Assembly (NCBI GenBank): GCA_022510615.1
Contig: JAFLTC010000003.1
Span: 1-64,000 of the forward strand
Source: Lachnospiraceae bacterium
GTDB taxonomy: Bacteria > Bacillota > Clostridia > Lachnospirales > Lachnospiraceae
DNA: 64,000 nt
Reading direction: 5' to 3'
The first letter of the stretch is position 1; each line of letters begins with the position of its first letter. The translations under genes were made by a program, and so were the position numbers. Shown here one piece after another: positions 26,184 to 35,119 of this stretch. A model generated the notes under the pieces. That model was not told where the DNA came from. It saw only the letters and a list, made by a program, of their open reading frames with translations, and ran no database searches.

Positions 26184-26719
26184 TCCTTTGCCTCCTTGCT
26201 TTTCATTATTTTTATTTTATGACTCTCAATTTGAAATAATGCACTGACAGCCCCAGTAATTTCTCTTTTCATCACGGGATCCTCCCCGCCATCACATACA
26301 ATGACCACGCCTTCGATTTCCGGCTCCTTTTCCTGAATAACATAGGGAGAAGAATTTCTGTCGCTGTCTTCGATTAGTACGGTTTCCTCTTCACTATCAC
26401 TTCCTTTACTGATGTTATCCTTCAGAGTTACCTTCTCATTGGAGGCCTTCAGCGTCAACATAACCTGCACTTGCCCCACCCCCTCTACCTTCTGCAAAAG
26501 TTCCGACAGCTCCTGTTCCATTTTCCCCTTATAACGTTCTAACGAATCTGTCGTTTCTGACTGCTGTAATGTCTCCTGTATGCTTTCCGCTTCTGTTGTA
26601 TCTGACTCACCAAAAAGTGAACCCCCGCAGGATAATAGAAGCAAAAAAATACCACACATCACCACTATGGCAATCCGGAAGGGTCCTGCCTTTTGCACCA
26701 GTTTTTTTATTTCTTCCAT
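26180..26719 (-). CDS. spoIIIAG: Stage III sporulation protein AG
   Basis: A 179-residue single-pass protein with a membrane helix near residues 15-33 and an extracytoplasmic ring-building domain (LLQKVEGVGQVQVMLTL, about 70-88, and VIVCDGGEDP about 140). It forms a secretin-like ring in the mother-cell membrane of the A-Q channel. It overlaps spoIIIAF by 13 bases. Confidence 0.92.
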   Translation of the reverse strand: MEEIKKLVQKAGPFRIAIVVMCGIFLLLLSCGGSLFGESDTTEAESIQETLQQSETTDSLERYKGKMEQELSELLQKVEGVGQVQVMLTLKASNEKVTLKDNISKGSDSEEETVLIEDSDRNSSPYVIQEKEPEIEGVVIVCDGGEDPVMKREITGAVSALFQIESHKIKIMKSKEAKE

Positions 26720-27207
26720 TCCCTTTTTCCCTCCTGTATCAAAATATTATTCTCATCCACCCCATACCGGATAGCAAGCTGTCTGATACAGGCCGTTACA
26801 TTTTCAGGCATCCGGTCTACCCAGACCCTGATCCACTCAATCCGATTATTCGCAATCTTTACCTCACAGTTTTCTTCCTCTGTACCACATTCTGCTGCCA
26901 CATCTTTTCGGATTTGTCGTTCATACTGTTCGCTCACAGACTTCTCATATTCTTTTCCCAACATCCGGATATGTTCCTCCATCTCCTTTGTTTTCTCATC
27001 AAAGACACCTTTTTTAACCCAGCTTCCCAGGTCATTTTCCTCCCCCGACAGTGCCAGCAGAGGAGTTGCCACCAAGGCAATAATAATCAGCCCTGTCGCA
27101 TACTGAAAATATTTTTTATACTCGGTTTCCGCAAACAGATTCGTAACCAACGATGCCGCCAGAATAAAAATACTGACCCTCTGAAGCATGGATAAAACAG
27201 TTCCCAT
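26707..27207 (-). CDS. spoIIIAF: Stage III sporulation protein AF
   Basis: A 166-residue protein with two N-terminal membrane helices (about 8-50) and a soluble extracytoplasmic RBM-like domain with charged helices. It is a component of the SpoIIIA channel. GGGAGG lies 7 bases before the ATG at 27207; it follows spoIIIAE by 16 bases. Confidence 0.9.
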   Translation of the reverse strand: MGTVLSMLQRVSIFILAASLVTNLFAETEYKKYFQYATGLIIIALVATPLLALSGEENDLGSWVKKGVFDEKTKEMEEHIRMLGKEYEKSVSEQYERQIRKDVAAECGTEEENCEVKIANNRIEWIRVWVDRMPENVTACIRQLAIRYGVDENNILIQEGKREWKK

Positions 27208-27222
27208 GGCAGATTCCTCCCA

Positions 27223-28365
27223 TTATACAAGATTGGTGCATACTAAAATAATAATAATGGATATTAAAAACATCAGAGCCCCGGCAAGCAAATATCCCAT
27301 TAAAAGCTTCCCGCTCTCAGCGGCCGCATAAATTGCCGATACGACACGTTTCTCACTGACCGGCTGTAACAGGGCACTGCCGATACAGTAAAGGGCCGTA
27401 AATACAAAAATCTTTACGAAGGGCAGAAGGCACAGGATGATAATACAAATCAATCCTCCCACCCCCACTGCACTTTTAATCAGCATACCGCTGCCAAATA
27501 ACGTATCTGCCAGACTCCCCATGGTATTCCCCACCCCCGGCAGCCCCTTCGCTGCCTGCAGCACGGAATTATTTTTCACCTTATCCATAACCGGAATCAG
27601 CATCCCCTGGATTCCCTGATAACCAATCAGTACACCGAATAATACTTTAAGGCTGAAACGAAGAAAACTGCGGATTAGCTCTGCCATTTTAGAAAAGCGG
27701 TTATTGGACAACTGATTTATCATACTGACGAGAAAATAAACCTGTACACCGGGCAAAAACACATGGGTCATAAGCATTTCAATCAGACTCAGAATAATTA
27801 ACATAGTTTCGTAATAGGCGGCAGAAGTCACTGTCCCGCCGGTAAAACAAAGAGTAAGGGAAAAGGATGGTATCAGTGCCCGCATAAAGGTCAGAAGATT
27901 TTCCAAAGCCTCTGCCGCCACCTCATAGGTGGCATAAAAGCCGGTGGATATGGTGGCAAAAAGCAGCAAAAAGGTAATAAAAAACCCGGTTTCTCCTAAA
28001 TCCTTATCTCCCACTGTTCCGGCAAAATTCATAAAGATACCGGCGATAAGTCCCAGAGCCAGGATACGAAATATTTCTTTTTTCTGTCCGGCAAACTGCT
28101 CCGTTACCTGTTTCATAAGTAACTGCCACAGATTATGTACGGAAAACTCTGTTTTGCCCTCCATAACCTCCTTTACATACTGACCAGGAGAAAAACCGCT
28201 TTCTCCCCCCTGCAGATGCTCAAACACACTCTCTACTTCCTCTAATGAAATACTATCCCGCCAGTTTTCTGGCAGTCCATTTTCTGTTCCCTGCTCTTTG
28301 GCATAACAAATTCCCGGAAAAAACAGACAAACCAGAATACATACTCCGATGACCCGCCCCTTCAT
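27223..28365 (-). CDS. spoIIIAE: Stage III sporulation protein AE
   Basis: A 380-residue polytopic protein with a signal peptide (about 1-22), a soluble segment and about eight membrane helices. It resembles an integral export-apparatus component of the channel. The ATG at 28365 shares ATGA with the stop of spoIIIAD; the extra 41 codons of the longer reading lie inside spoIIIAD and are not part of the protein. Confidence 0.93.
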   Translation of the reverse strand: MKGRVIGVCILVCLFFPGICYAKEQGTENGLPENWRDSISLEEVESVFEHLQGGESGFSPGQYVKEVMEGKTEFSVHNLWQLLMKQVTEQFAGQKKEIFRILALGLIAGIFMNFAGTVGDKDLGETGFFITFLLLFATISTGFYATYEVAAEALENLLTFMRALIPSFSLTLCFTGGTVTSAAYYETMLIILSLIEMLMTHVFLPGVQVYFLVSMINQLSNNRFSKMAELIRSFLRFSLKVLFGVLIGYQGIQGMLIPVMDKVKNNSVLQAAKGLPGVGNTMGSLADTLFGSGMLIKSAVGVGGLICIIILCLLPFVKIFVFTALYCIGSALLQPVSEKRVVSAIYAAAESGKLLMGYLLAGALMFLISIIIILVCTNLV

Positions 28366-28742
28366 CCGAATAATTCTCCGATTGTCCTGACCAATGCTTT
28401 CAACACCGGAATACTGACAATGAGCATACTGATTTTTCCGGCAAAACCAATCTGGCTGGCAATGGCACCATGGCCGGCATCCCGGCAAAGGCTGACCGCA
28501 AACTGTGTCATGTAGGCAATCCCCACCATTTTTAACAGGATTGCTATATATTCTCCGTCTAATCCGATGCTTTTTTCAAAAGAATTTACTTCTTCCACTA
28601 TGACGGATATTTTTGTAATGCCATAGGAAAATATAATCAGGGCACCACAGGCCGCTATGATAAAACCATATTCTTTTTTTATATTTCCGGCTAGAAGCGC
28701 CAGAAATACCGCTGTAAATCCTATTAATACTACTTTCAGCAT
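28362..28742 (-). CDS. spoIIIAD: Stage III sporulation protein AD
   Basis: A 126-residue protein with about four membrane helices; KIAIGFT-like opening (MLKVVLIGFTAVFLALLAG) and conserved YIAILLKMVGIAYMTQF. Part of the integral membrane core of the SpoIIIA complex. The start is the ATG at 28742, with AGGAG 5 bases upstream. Confidence 0.92.
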   Translation of the reverse strand: MLKVVLIGFTAVFLALLAGNIKKEYGFIIAACGALIIFSYGITKISVIVEEVNSFEKSIGLDGEYIAILLKMVGIAYMTQFAVSLCRDAGHGAIASQIGFAGKISMLIVSIPVLKALVRTIGELFG

Positions 28743-28758
28743 AGAAGCTCCTTTTCTT

Positions 28759-28953
28759 TTAAAATGAAAATAAATCTTCCACTGTTTCAAATAATTCTGA
28801 TATATAAGGGATAACCCAGAACAAAACTAAAATCAGTCCGGCAAGGCTCACAAGAAATGCCTGCTCCTCCCTTCCCGACTGTTTTAATATCTGGTTCAGA
28901 ATCGTAACCAGAATGCCTACCAGAGCTATCCGAAAAATTATTGTAATTTCCAT
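28759..28953 (-). CDS. spoIIIAC: Stage III sporulation protein AC
   Basis: A 64-residue protein with two membrane helices and the conserved loop LNQILKQSGREEQAF. Length matches the family (64-68). The ATG at 28953 is chosen, since GGAG lies 6 bases before it and only 1 base before the ATG at 28965. Confidence 0.92.
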   Translation of the reverse strand: MEITIIFRIALVGILVTILNQILKQSGREEQAFLVSLAGLILVLFWVIPYISELFETVEDLFSF

Positions 28954-28990
28954 TCCATACTCCAATCTTAAGCGTCACACTATACTCCAA

Positions 28991-29503
28991 TCAAATCAAG
29001 ATAATGCAGATCAGGGCACCACACATTGTCCCTAGTATGGGATAGAGCCGGATGCGACTGCTTTTTTCCCGTTCCAGTTCCCTGATACTTCCCTCCAGCC
29101 TTTCCAGATACAGCTGGATTGTCTGTAGCTGCATTTCCACATCGAGATACCCCAGTGTTTCCCCCAGCTCTTTTAACTCCATGCACTCCTCCCGCCCCAT
29201 TTCCCAGCTGCCAATCTGCTCCTCCAGTGCAGTCTGCCAGATCGAATCCAGTCTGGCACCGCCCTGCTCCATCTTTTCACAGACATCCTCTAAAAATGTC
29301 CGTATGCTTCCGCTCACCCGCCCCGACGCCTGAAGCAGGGCCTGTGGCAGGGGAGAACGTCCATAGCTGATTTCTCCCCGTATAATTAATATCGCTTTTT
29401 TACATGCCAGCAGATTTTTTATCCGTCTGGCATACATCAGACTATACCAGACTCCAATAGAAAAACAGCCTACTAATACCATGCACATCCCCAACCACTT
29501 CAT
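28991..29503 (-). CDS. spoIIIAB: Stage III sporulation protein AB
   Basis: A 170-residue protein with an N-terminal membrane helix, a helical cytoplasmic or periplasmic body (resembling a type II secretion GspF half) and a C-terminal hydrophobic segment (YPILGTMCGALICIILI). It partners with the ATPase SpoIIIAA. ATG shares ATGA with the spoIIIAA stop. Confidence 0.92.
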   Translation of the reverse strand: MKWLGMCMVLVGCFSIGVWYSLMYARRIKNLLACKKAILIIRGEISYGRSPLPQALLQASGRVSGSIRTFLEDVCEKMEQGGARLDSIWQTALEEQIGSWEMGREECMELKELGETLGYLDVEMQLQTIQLYLERLEGSIRELEREKSSRIRLYPILGTMCGALICIILI

Positions 29504-30417
29504 TCCGCTATCACCTGTCCCTTCCCGTCATAAACAGCCCTTATCATACCGGGAGCGTTTCCTATTTGCAAAAAAACGATGCGCCTAAACATTTGCTCCG
29601 TCAGAATCTGTCCCCAAAGCGGTTTTTCCCTTATGTGCTGCAGAGAATTTCCATGCACTGTGGCAAGCAGGGCACAGCCACTTGTCAGAGCATAGGTCAT
29701 GGCCTCATAATCCTGTCTTGTCCCTATCTCATCCACGGCAATTACCTCTGGTGCCATGGAGCGTATCATCATCCGGATTCCTTCTGATTTAGGACAGGCA
29801 TCCAACACATCACAATACTTTCCCACATCTTTTTGGGGAACACCCAGATAGCAGCCTGCTATTTCCGAACGCTCGTCTACCACAGACACATTTCTGGCAG
29901 AGAAAAAACTTCCACCGGAAGCTACATTTCTCACAATATCCCGTAAAAGTGTCGTTTTTCCTGCCCCTGGCGGAGATACAAGCAGAGTAGATAAAAAACG
30001 GTCCTGCTCAAACAAATACGGCAGCACTTCTTTGGCGCAGCCCTTTATCTCATGGGAGATACGAATGTTTAAAAAGGAAATATGTCGCAAAGTTCTTACC
30101 TTTCCCTGCTCCAAAACTACCTTTCCCGCCACACCGATACGGTGCCCGCCCGGAATTGTCAGATAACCCTTCCGAATTTCCTCCTCAAAAGCATACAGGG
30201 AGTAATTACTGATGTATTCCAGTGTTTCCCGAAATTCCTTCCGGCTCACAACCTGTCCATTTTGTTCCGGCACTATCTTCTTTCCCCGCAGGGTAAGAGT
30301 TATCATTTTTCCACACCGAATATGTATTTCCTGTAGAACTTCCCAGTCCGGCACTGCTCCTTCAATCAGATTTTGCAATCGCTCCGGCAGCACCTGTAGA
30401 ATTTCTTCCTTCTTCAT
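29500..30417 (-). CDS. spoIIIAA: Stage III sporulation protein AA (secretion-type ATPase)
   Basis: A 305-residue AAA-type ATPase of the type II/IV secretion family. Walker A is SPPGAGKTTLLRD (about 140-152) and Walker B EVIAVDEIG (about 220). ATP hydrolysis by this protein is needed for late forespore gene expression in Bacillus. The ATG at 30417 is chosen, with GGGAGG 6 bases upstream; 54 further codons upstream extend through the promoter region into aroE's leader. First gene of the eight-gene spoIIIA operon. Confidence 0.94.
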   Translation of the reverse strand: MKKEEILQVLPERLQNLIEGAVPDWEVLQEIHIRCGKMITLTLRGKKIVPEQNGQVVSRKEFRETLEYISNYSLYAFEEEIRKGYLTIPGGHRIGVAGKVVLEQGKVRTLRHISFLNIRISHEIKGCAKEVLPYLFEQDRFLSTLLVSPPGAGKTTLLRDIVRNVASGGSFFSARNVSVVDERSEIAGCYLGVPQKDVGKYCDVLDACPKSEGIRMMIRSMAPEVIAVDEIGTRQDYEAMTYALTSGCALLATVHGNSLQHIREKPLWGQILTEQMFRRIVFLQIGNAPGMIRAVYDGKGQVIAE

Positions 30418-30457
30418 TTTCTTCCTCCCTACTGCTCCTGATTTTGTGATTGATACA

Positions 30458-30486
30458 TGTATATGCCTGTCCCCTTTTAATATTCC
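30458..30486 (-). promoter_or_regulatory. Possible sigma-E promoter of spoIIIA
   Basis: Minus strand -35-like GGAATATT (30479-30486), a 13-base spacer and CATATACA (30458-30465). Bacillus sigma-E promoters have KMATATT and CATACAnT; two of eight -10 positions differ. Placement 40 bases before spoIIIAA fits mother-cell expression. Confidence 0.45.
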
Positions 30487-30515
30487 TTGAAGCGGACAAC
30501 TTTTTATGATAAAAT
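30487..30515 (+). promoter_or_regulatory. Predicted sigma-A promoter of aroE
   Basis: TTGAAG (30487-30492), a 17-base spacer and TAAAAT (30510-30515). Its -35 directly abuts that of the divergent sigma-E-like promoter. Confidence 0.5.
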
Positions 30516-30580
30516 TCCCATAGCTGTTTTGTCTGGCGGCGCAGATACGGATGGCAAAAGAAAGAATGGAGGCAGACACT

Positions 30581-31345
30581 ATGGAATACGGACTAATCGG
30601 GGAGAAACTGGGACATAGCTATTCGAAACAGATCCATGAGCTTTTGACGGACTATACCTATGAGCCCCATCCTTTGACAAGAGAAGAATTTAAAGATTTT
30701 ATGGAAAAAAGAGAGTTTCGCGCCATCAATGTTACCATTCCCTATAAATGTGATGTAATTCCCTACCTGGAATCCATGGATGAGGGAGCGAAAGCCATTG
30801 GTGCTGTCAATACCATTGTGAACCGGAACGGGAAACTGTATGGCTACAACACCGATATGCCTGGATTTATTTACATGGTAAAAAATAATGGTATTGATTT
30901 ATCCGGTAAAAAGGTCGTAGTACTTGGCAACGGGGGAGCTTCCCAGGCAGTTCAGGCTGCCGTCCGCAAACTAGACGCTGCTAACCTTATTGTCGTGGGA
31001 CACCGTGTTATGAAGGAAGGTGTGATTACCTATGAGGAATGTTTTGAAAAACATAGCGATGCAGACATCGTTATTAATACCAGCCCGGTGGGTATGTACC
31101 CAAAGGTAGACGCCTCTCCGGTGGATTTAAGACACTTTCCGAAATGTCAGGCGGTATTTGATATTATTGCCAATCCTTTAGTCACGAAACTGACTGCCCA
31201 GGCAAAGGAACTTGGCATGCTCGGAGTGACCGGACTGGAAATGTTAGTGGCACAGGCAAAATATGCCGTTGAAATTTTTCTGGATACGAAAATCCCGGAA
31301 GAAAAAATTGCTGAGATCTGCAGCATACTGAGGCAGTCACTTTAG
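30581..31345 (+). CDS. aroE: Shikimate dehydrogenase
   Basis: A 254-residue AroE reducing 3-dehydroshikimate with NADPH. The substrate-binding domain has GHSYSKQIH, NVTIPYK (catalytic Lys about 59) and NTDMPGF (Asp about 95); the Rossmann domain has VVVLGNGGASQAVQAA. At 254 residues it is a little short. The start is the ATG at 30581 with GGAGG 8 bases upstream. It stands alone, while aroD-aroK (53236) and aroA (61434) lie elsewhere in the window. Confidence 0.93.
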   Translation: MEYGLIGEKLGHSYSKQIHELLTDYTYEPHPLTREEFKDFMEKREFRAINVTIPYKCDVIPYLESMDEGAKAIGAVNTIVNRNGKLYGYNTDMPGFIYMVKNNGIDLSGKKVVVLGNGGASQAVQAAVRKLDAANLIVVGHRVMKEGVITYEECFEKHSDADIVINTSPVGMYPKVDASPVDLRHFPKCQAVFDIIANPLVTKLTAQAKELGMLGVTGLEMLVAQAKYAVEIFLDTKIPEEKIAEICSILRQSL

Positions 31346-31425
31346 ATAGCACTACCAAAGTGCCCCTCCACCGATATATGTTGCAAAACATTTCATCGTG
31401 TTGCAGGAAACAGTAGAAACTAAAA

Positions 31426-31492
31426 GATGGCACCCCATCAGCGAAAACCTTTAACGCGTAGCGTTACCGGTTTGAGTCGATTGGGTGCCATC
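31426..31492 (+). repeat. Dispersed palindromic element, copy 2 (short form)
   Basis: Outer stem GATGGCACCC/GGGTGCCATC (31426-31435 with 31483-31492), then ATC-AGCGA (bulge at 31440-31444), AAACC/GGTTT (31445-31449, 31469-31473) and the hairpin TAACGC-GTA-GCGTTA (31452-31466). The long second hairpin of copies 1 and 3 is missing. It sits between convergent aroE and the gene ending at 31507. Confidence 0.75.
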
Positions 31493-31506
31493 GTTTAATT
31501 TTAAGC

Positions 31507-32286
31507 TTACATAAAAAATCCTCCGCTGCCCATCATTAATAAATCCAGCAGCAGTCCCGTCTCATAGGACATGGATAGAGATTCCATGTGACGGCCCGGA
31601 TTCCACATGTCTACTCCACGAATCCTCGCTCTTTCTGCTAAGCTCCGGTTGTATAATTCCGTTTCAAACATCCGGTTTTCCATTTCACTGAGCTGCCGCT
31701 TTCTGGCATCACTTTTTTCCTGTAACGCCTTCAGCAATTTTTTCCGTCTCGCCCGTCTCTCCCAAAAACTGTCTTCGGCCTTTTTATCAAAAAGACTCTC
31801 TCCTTTTCCATTTTGATATCCCTTATACCAGCCGTGTCCGTGATATTCCTCCTTGGTCGCACCAAAATAATGAATGCTGTAGGAACCACCACACATATTT
31901 GCCCATGGGTCATGAAAAGAAAAATTTGCCTTTAGCGTATCCAGTACCCATTTTTCATATTCGGGATCATTTTTCATCGCCTCAAAGCCCTCGTCGGAAA
32001 TATGAATGGATATGGAATTCTGCATCTGAGAGGGATGCAGTGGTATCTGGGAAATCTTATCATGGATATACTGTTTGTATTGTTCTAACGTCATATCCTT
32101 AGGAGAAATCACCACGGGAAAGGCCACAGTAGATACTCCATTCGTTCTTGCATTCCGACTCTCCAACTGTCTGTTTACCGCTCCGACAAAACTATTATCC
32201 TCGTCCACCTCTGTCCTTGCCTCATAGCTCTTGAGAAAATTCTGATATGTTCTTGTCATATAATCTACATAAATTGCATTATTCAT
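31507..32286 (-). CDS. Uncharacterised protein, paralogue of its upstream neighbour
   Basis: A 259-residue soluble protein I cannot name. Visible: an SISIHISDEGFEAMKNDPEY segment (in two motifs, SIHISDEG and MKNDPEY, about 96-113), a GATKEEYHGHGW patch (about 142-153), a basic coiled-coil stretch (about 175-205) and a hydrophobic Gly/Met-rich tail (GLLLDLLMMGSGGFFM). The first motif and the EEY..H patch recur in the neighbour at 32279. The start overlaps that gene by 8 bases, with GGAGG upstream. The pair follows a two-component system. Confidence 0.65.
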   Translation of the reverse strand: MNNAIYVDYMTRTYQNFLKSYEARTEVDEDNSFVGAVNRQLESRNARTNGVSTVAFPVVISPKDMTLEQYKQYIHDKISQIPLHPSQMQNSISIHISDEGFEAMKNDPEYEKWVLDTLKANFSFHDPWANMCGGSYSIHYFGATKEEYHGHGWYKGYQNGKGESLFDKKAEDSFWERRARRKKLLKALQEKSDARKRQLSEMENRMFETELYNRSLAERARIRGVDMWNPGRHMESLSMSYETGLLLDLLMMGSGGFFM

Positions 32287-32830
32287 AAAAACCTCCTATT
32301 CTGGATACTTTCATTTCCAGCTCCTGCCATTTCTTTTTTTCAAACAACCGTTTTTCTCTCATTTTTTCGAAAATTTCCTGCATATAGCGTTTTCTTTTTT
32401 CTTTTCTCTCTATATAGCTGTTCTCATTCATATGTCTGTTAAAATTACTGTATAGGCTACCCTGACTATGGGCCAGATATTCTTCGGCAGTACCACCAAT
32501 GGTAATCACAGAATCTACCTGCCGGCAGAAGTGTCCCATCGTATCCCGGCGAATCAGAGCCATCATTTTTTCCCGGTACTCCGGTTCCTCCTGCATCCGT
32601 TTCCAGCCCTCCTCGGTAACATTGATTACCAGATTATCAATGGTGGGGGTCTTAGGAATGGACGCGACCTCTGCCCAGAATTCCTTTTTAAACTGTGCCA
32701 TTTTCTGTTCTTCCGTTATCCGGGTATCCGCAGCCTCCATTTCTTTTTGAAAAGTATTCTCTACCACTACACTACCCGGATAGGAAAAGCGGGTCGGCAT
32801 TCCAAAAAGATTATTCGTTATTTCTGTCAT
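32279..32830 (-). CDS. Uncharacterised protein, paralogue of the gene at 31507
   Basis: A 183-residue soluble protein. It carries LVINVTEEGWKRM and EEPEY (about 73-91), then IGGTAEEYLAHSQG (about 117-130) and a basic C-terminal coiled coil (RKEKRKRYMQEIFEKM, about 145-160), the same order as its neighbour. No membrane segment or catalytic motif is seen. The ATG at 32830 is chosen (AGAGGA upstream); it overlaps the end of the histidine kinase gene by 20 bases, so it is coupled to it. Confidence 0.65.
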   Translation of the reverse strand: MTEITNNLFGMPTRFSYPGSVVVENTFQKEMEAADTRITEEQKMAQFKKEFWAEVASIPKTPTIDNLVINVTEEGWKRMQEEPEYREKMMALIRRDTMGHFCRQVDSVITIGGTAEEYLAHSQGSLYSNFNRHMNENSYIERKEKRKRYMQEIFEKMREKRLFEKKKWQELEMKVSRIGGFYE

Positions 32831-34304
32831 ATTCACACGTCCTCTCACTTTTTAACATAACTGTCAACGTAAACACGTTTACCTTTTTATCTTTATTCTG
32901 GGATGTACTCCAGTCCACTGCCCCTTCATATTTTTCCGCTGCATTTTTTATATTCATAAGACCGATGCCGTGTAACTCTTTGTCTTTCTTATCGGTCTTT
33001 GGAAATTCTCCCGAACGCCCGAGAATGAGAGAGCCATCAAAACTGTTTTCGATTTCAATAAAAAACAACCTTCCCTGCCAAAAGGAAAAAATCCGAACAA
33101 AGGCATGTTCATTGTTCTGTTTCAATTTTTCACAAGCCTCTATCGCATTATCCAGTGCATTACATAAAATAATACCGATGTCATAACTTTGAATTTCCAA
33201 TCCTTCCGGGAAAATCAGTTTCTCTGCTTCCATCTTTAATCCGGGAATCTTTTGAATGGCTTCATGGTATTTCATACTAAGTATTGTATCTACAATTGGA
33301 TTGCCGGTCTGAAACGGAAACTCCAACTGACTTACCGTATGGCTCATTTCTGCCAGATAACCGGCCAATTCATCACCGGCGCCCATATGCTTTCCCTCTA
33401 CCAGTTCCATGACAACCGACAACTGGTTTTTCATGTCGTGTCGCATACTTTTTAGTCCGGCATAAACCCGGTTCATTTCATCCATATTTTCCTGAATGCT
33501 TTTGATCTGTTTTTCCAGTATAATCCGGCTGCTTTTTTCCCGTTGCCATAAAATCATATTTTGAAATAGTCTGACCCCATACACAATGGAAAGCAGGCAC
33601 AGTACCAAAATGGCAGGGATTAATATTAACAGCCAGGGATACCTTGCATACAAAGTTCTTGGCATTTCATTTTCCACAGTTATCATTAACATCCGTACAA
33701 GGATACTGATTAACAGCCCGACTAATCCCGGAGTGAGAATAAAAAATAACTCTGCTCTTCGGATTTCATATTCCTTATCCAGGTAATGCCGGACAATCGC
33801 CTTCAACGCAAAATGTAGAAGAAGGATAAATACAATAAGCATCAGCACATGCAGGCTGGAGGCGGTGATATAAATCAGTGCCAGATAGGTGTCCGGTGAT
33901 GTAATCACTCGTTCCTCAAAGCACCAATTCCATAGGGAAAAAACAGAACCTCCTATTTCCAATACCGTATAGGCAATTATCAGGCAAATTTCATTGACTG
34001 CCAAAAAGGTAACAGCCAAAAACAGTTTTTTCTCTCTGCTTGTATCATACAGCCACATGGTAGCGACTATGAGCAATGCAATGACAACAAATAATTTCCC
34101 CTGTGTTTTTATGCTATTGTAATCCGCCACCCACAAAACAGACAGGACGGTTTTTATCGTCACCCATATCCCCATAATGAGAAAACGACTGCCTCTACAC
34201 TTTTCCAGTTTTGTTTTCATAAAATGCCCGTAAAATCTCTGAAGACAATAGCCCTGGAAAAGAATCAGTATCACTTCCGTCAGATTGCTGACCAGGTTAT
34301 ACAC
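32811..34304 (-). CDS. GHKL sensor histidine kinase (AgrC/LytS-like)
   Basis: A 497-residue kinase. About six to seven membrane helices fill residues 1-260; a coiled coil leads to the phosphoacceptor MRHDMKNQ (His about 300), and the ATPase domain has the N box NALDNAIEAC and the G box HGIGLMNIKNAAEKYEG. This is the HPK10-type layout used in peptide-pheromone and cell-wall sensing. The start is GTG at 34304, with GGAGG 8 bases upstream, overlapping the regulator gene by 8 bases. No signal-peptide precursor gene is seen beside it. Confidence 0.88.
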   Translation of the reverse strand: MYNLVSNLTEVILILFQGYCLQRFYGHFMKTKLEKCRGSRFLIMGIWVTIKTVLSVLWVADYNSIKTQGKLFVVIALLIVATMWLYDTSREKKLFLAVTFLAVNEICLIIAYTVLEIGGSVFSLWNWCFEERVITSPDTYLALIYITASSLHVLMLIVFILLLHFALKAIVRHYLDKEYEIRRAELFFILTPGLVGLLISILVRMLMITVENEMPRTLYARYPWLLILIPAILVLCLLSIVYGVRLFQNMILWQREKSSRIILEKQIKSIQENMDEMNRVYAGLKSMRHDMKNQLSVVMELVEGKHMGAGDELAGYLAEMSHTVSQLEFPFQTGNPIVDTILSMKYHEAIQKIPGLKMEAEKLIFPEGLEIQSYDIGIILCNALDNAIEACEKLKQNNEHAFVRIFSFWQGRLFFIEIENSFDGSLILGRSGEFPKTDKKDKELHGIGLMNIKNAAEKYEGAVDWSTSQNKDKKVNVFTLTVMLKSERTCEYDRNNE

Positions 34305-35007
34305 CGGATACGCCTCCTCTTCTCAGATAACGCAGGTATGCTTTGACAAACCCCTGGTATTTATCCTTTGCCATATATATTTCTTCCCTCGTGTTAATCT
34401 GTATGGAATCGGCACTGTATTCCGTAATATATGCCATATTCACAAGATATCCCCTGTGGCAGCGATAAAATCCCTCTCCCAGCTGTTTTTCCATCTCATT
34501 CATTGTTCCATATATTTCCAATATTTCTTGTCTGGTATGGATTATCACTTTTCTTTTCTGGCTTTCAATATAGTAAATATCCTGAGCCGGTATAGTAACA
34601 TGGCGATTTCTTGTTTTTATAAAAATCCGTCTTTCCCTCTGTTCTTCCTGTTTCTCAATCTCTTTTACAGCCCGGTCAAATACCTCTGCAAATTTTTCCT
34701 TTCTGACAGGTTTTAGCAGATAGTGAAAGGCCGATACATCAAAGGCCTCATATACATATTCTTTTAATGCCGTAATAAATATCAGCACAGTATCCGTACA
34801 CCTGCTTCGCAGTGCTCTTGCCGTTTCCAACCCATTTATTTCTTTCATCTGGATATCCAGAAGAATAATATCAAAACTTTCCTCTGCCTCCAAAAGTTGT
34901 TTTCCGGAGGCAAACAGACAGATTTCACTATCGGGCTTTTGCCGGATAACCATCTGTTGAAGCTGCTCTCGTATTACCGATTCATCGTCACAAATCGCAA
35001 TTTTCAT
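34297..35007 (-). CDS. LytTR-family response regulator
   Basis: A 236-residue regulator with an N-terminal receiver domain (phosphoacceptor Asp in LLDIQM, about 53; Lys in LLKPVRKEKF, about 100) and a C-terminal LytTR DNA-binding domain (about 130-230; YIESQKRKV, FYRCHRGYLVN). Partner of the kinase encoded directly downstream. LytTR proteins bind direct repeats upstream of target promoters; a long palindrome sits 113-158 bases upstream of its own start. Confidence 0.92.
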   Translation of the reverse strand: MKIAICDDESVIREQLQQMVIRQKPDSEICLFASGKQLLEAEESFDIILLDIQMKEINGLETARALRSRCTDTVLIFITALKEYVYEAFDVSAFHYLLKPVRKEKFAEVFDRAVKEIEKQEEQRERRIFIKTRNRHVTIPAQDIYYIESQKRKVIIHTRQEILEIYGTMNEMEKQLGEGFYRCHRGYLVNMAYITEYSADSIQINTREEIYMAKDKYQGFVKAYLRYLRRGGVSGV

Positions 35008-35119
35008 ACATCTGTCTCTCTTTCACGTCGAAACTTAAATCTATTATCCTCTGTTCTTTATATCGGATAATAATTTTATTTTCATGGGAAAATGGTACGA
35101 AAACCTATCTGAAATGGAA

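Noticed and set aside
27223-28488. SpoIIIAE with a 41-codon N-terminal extension
   Set aside because: The extension lies in spoIIIAD and has no ribosome site; the ATGA overlap at 28365 is the natural start.
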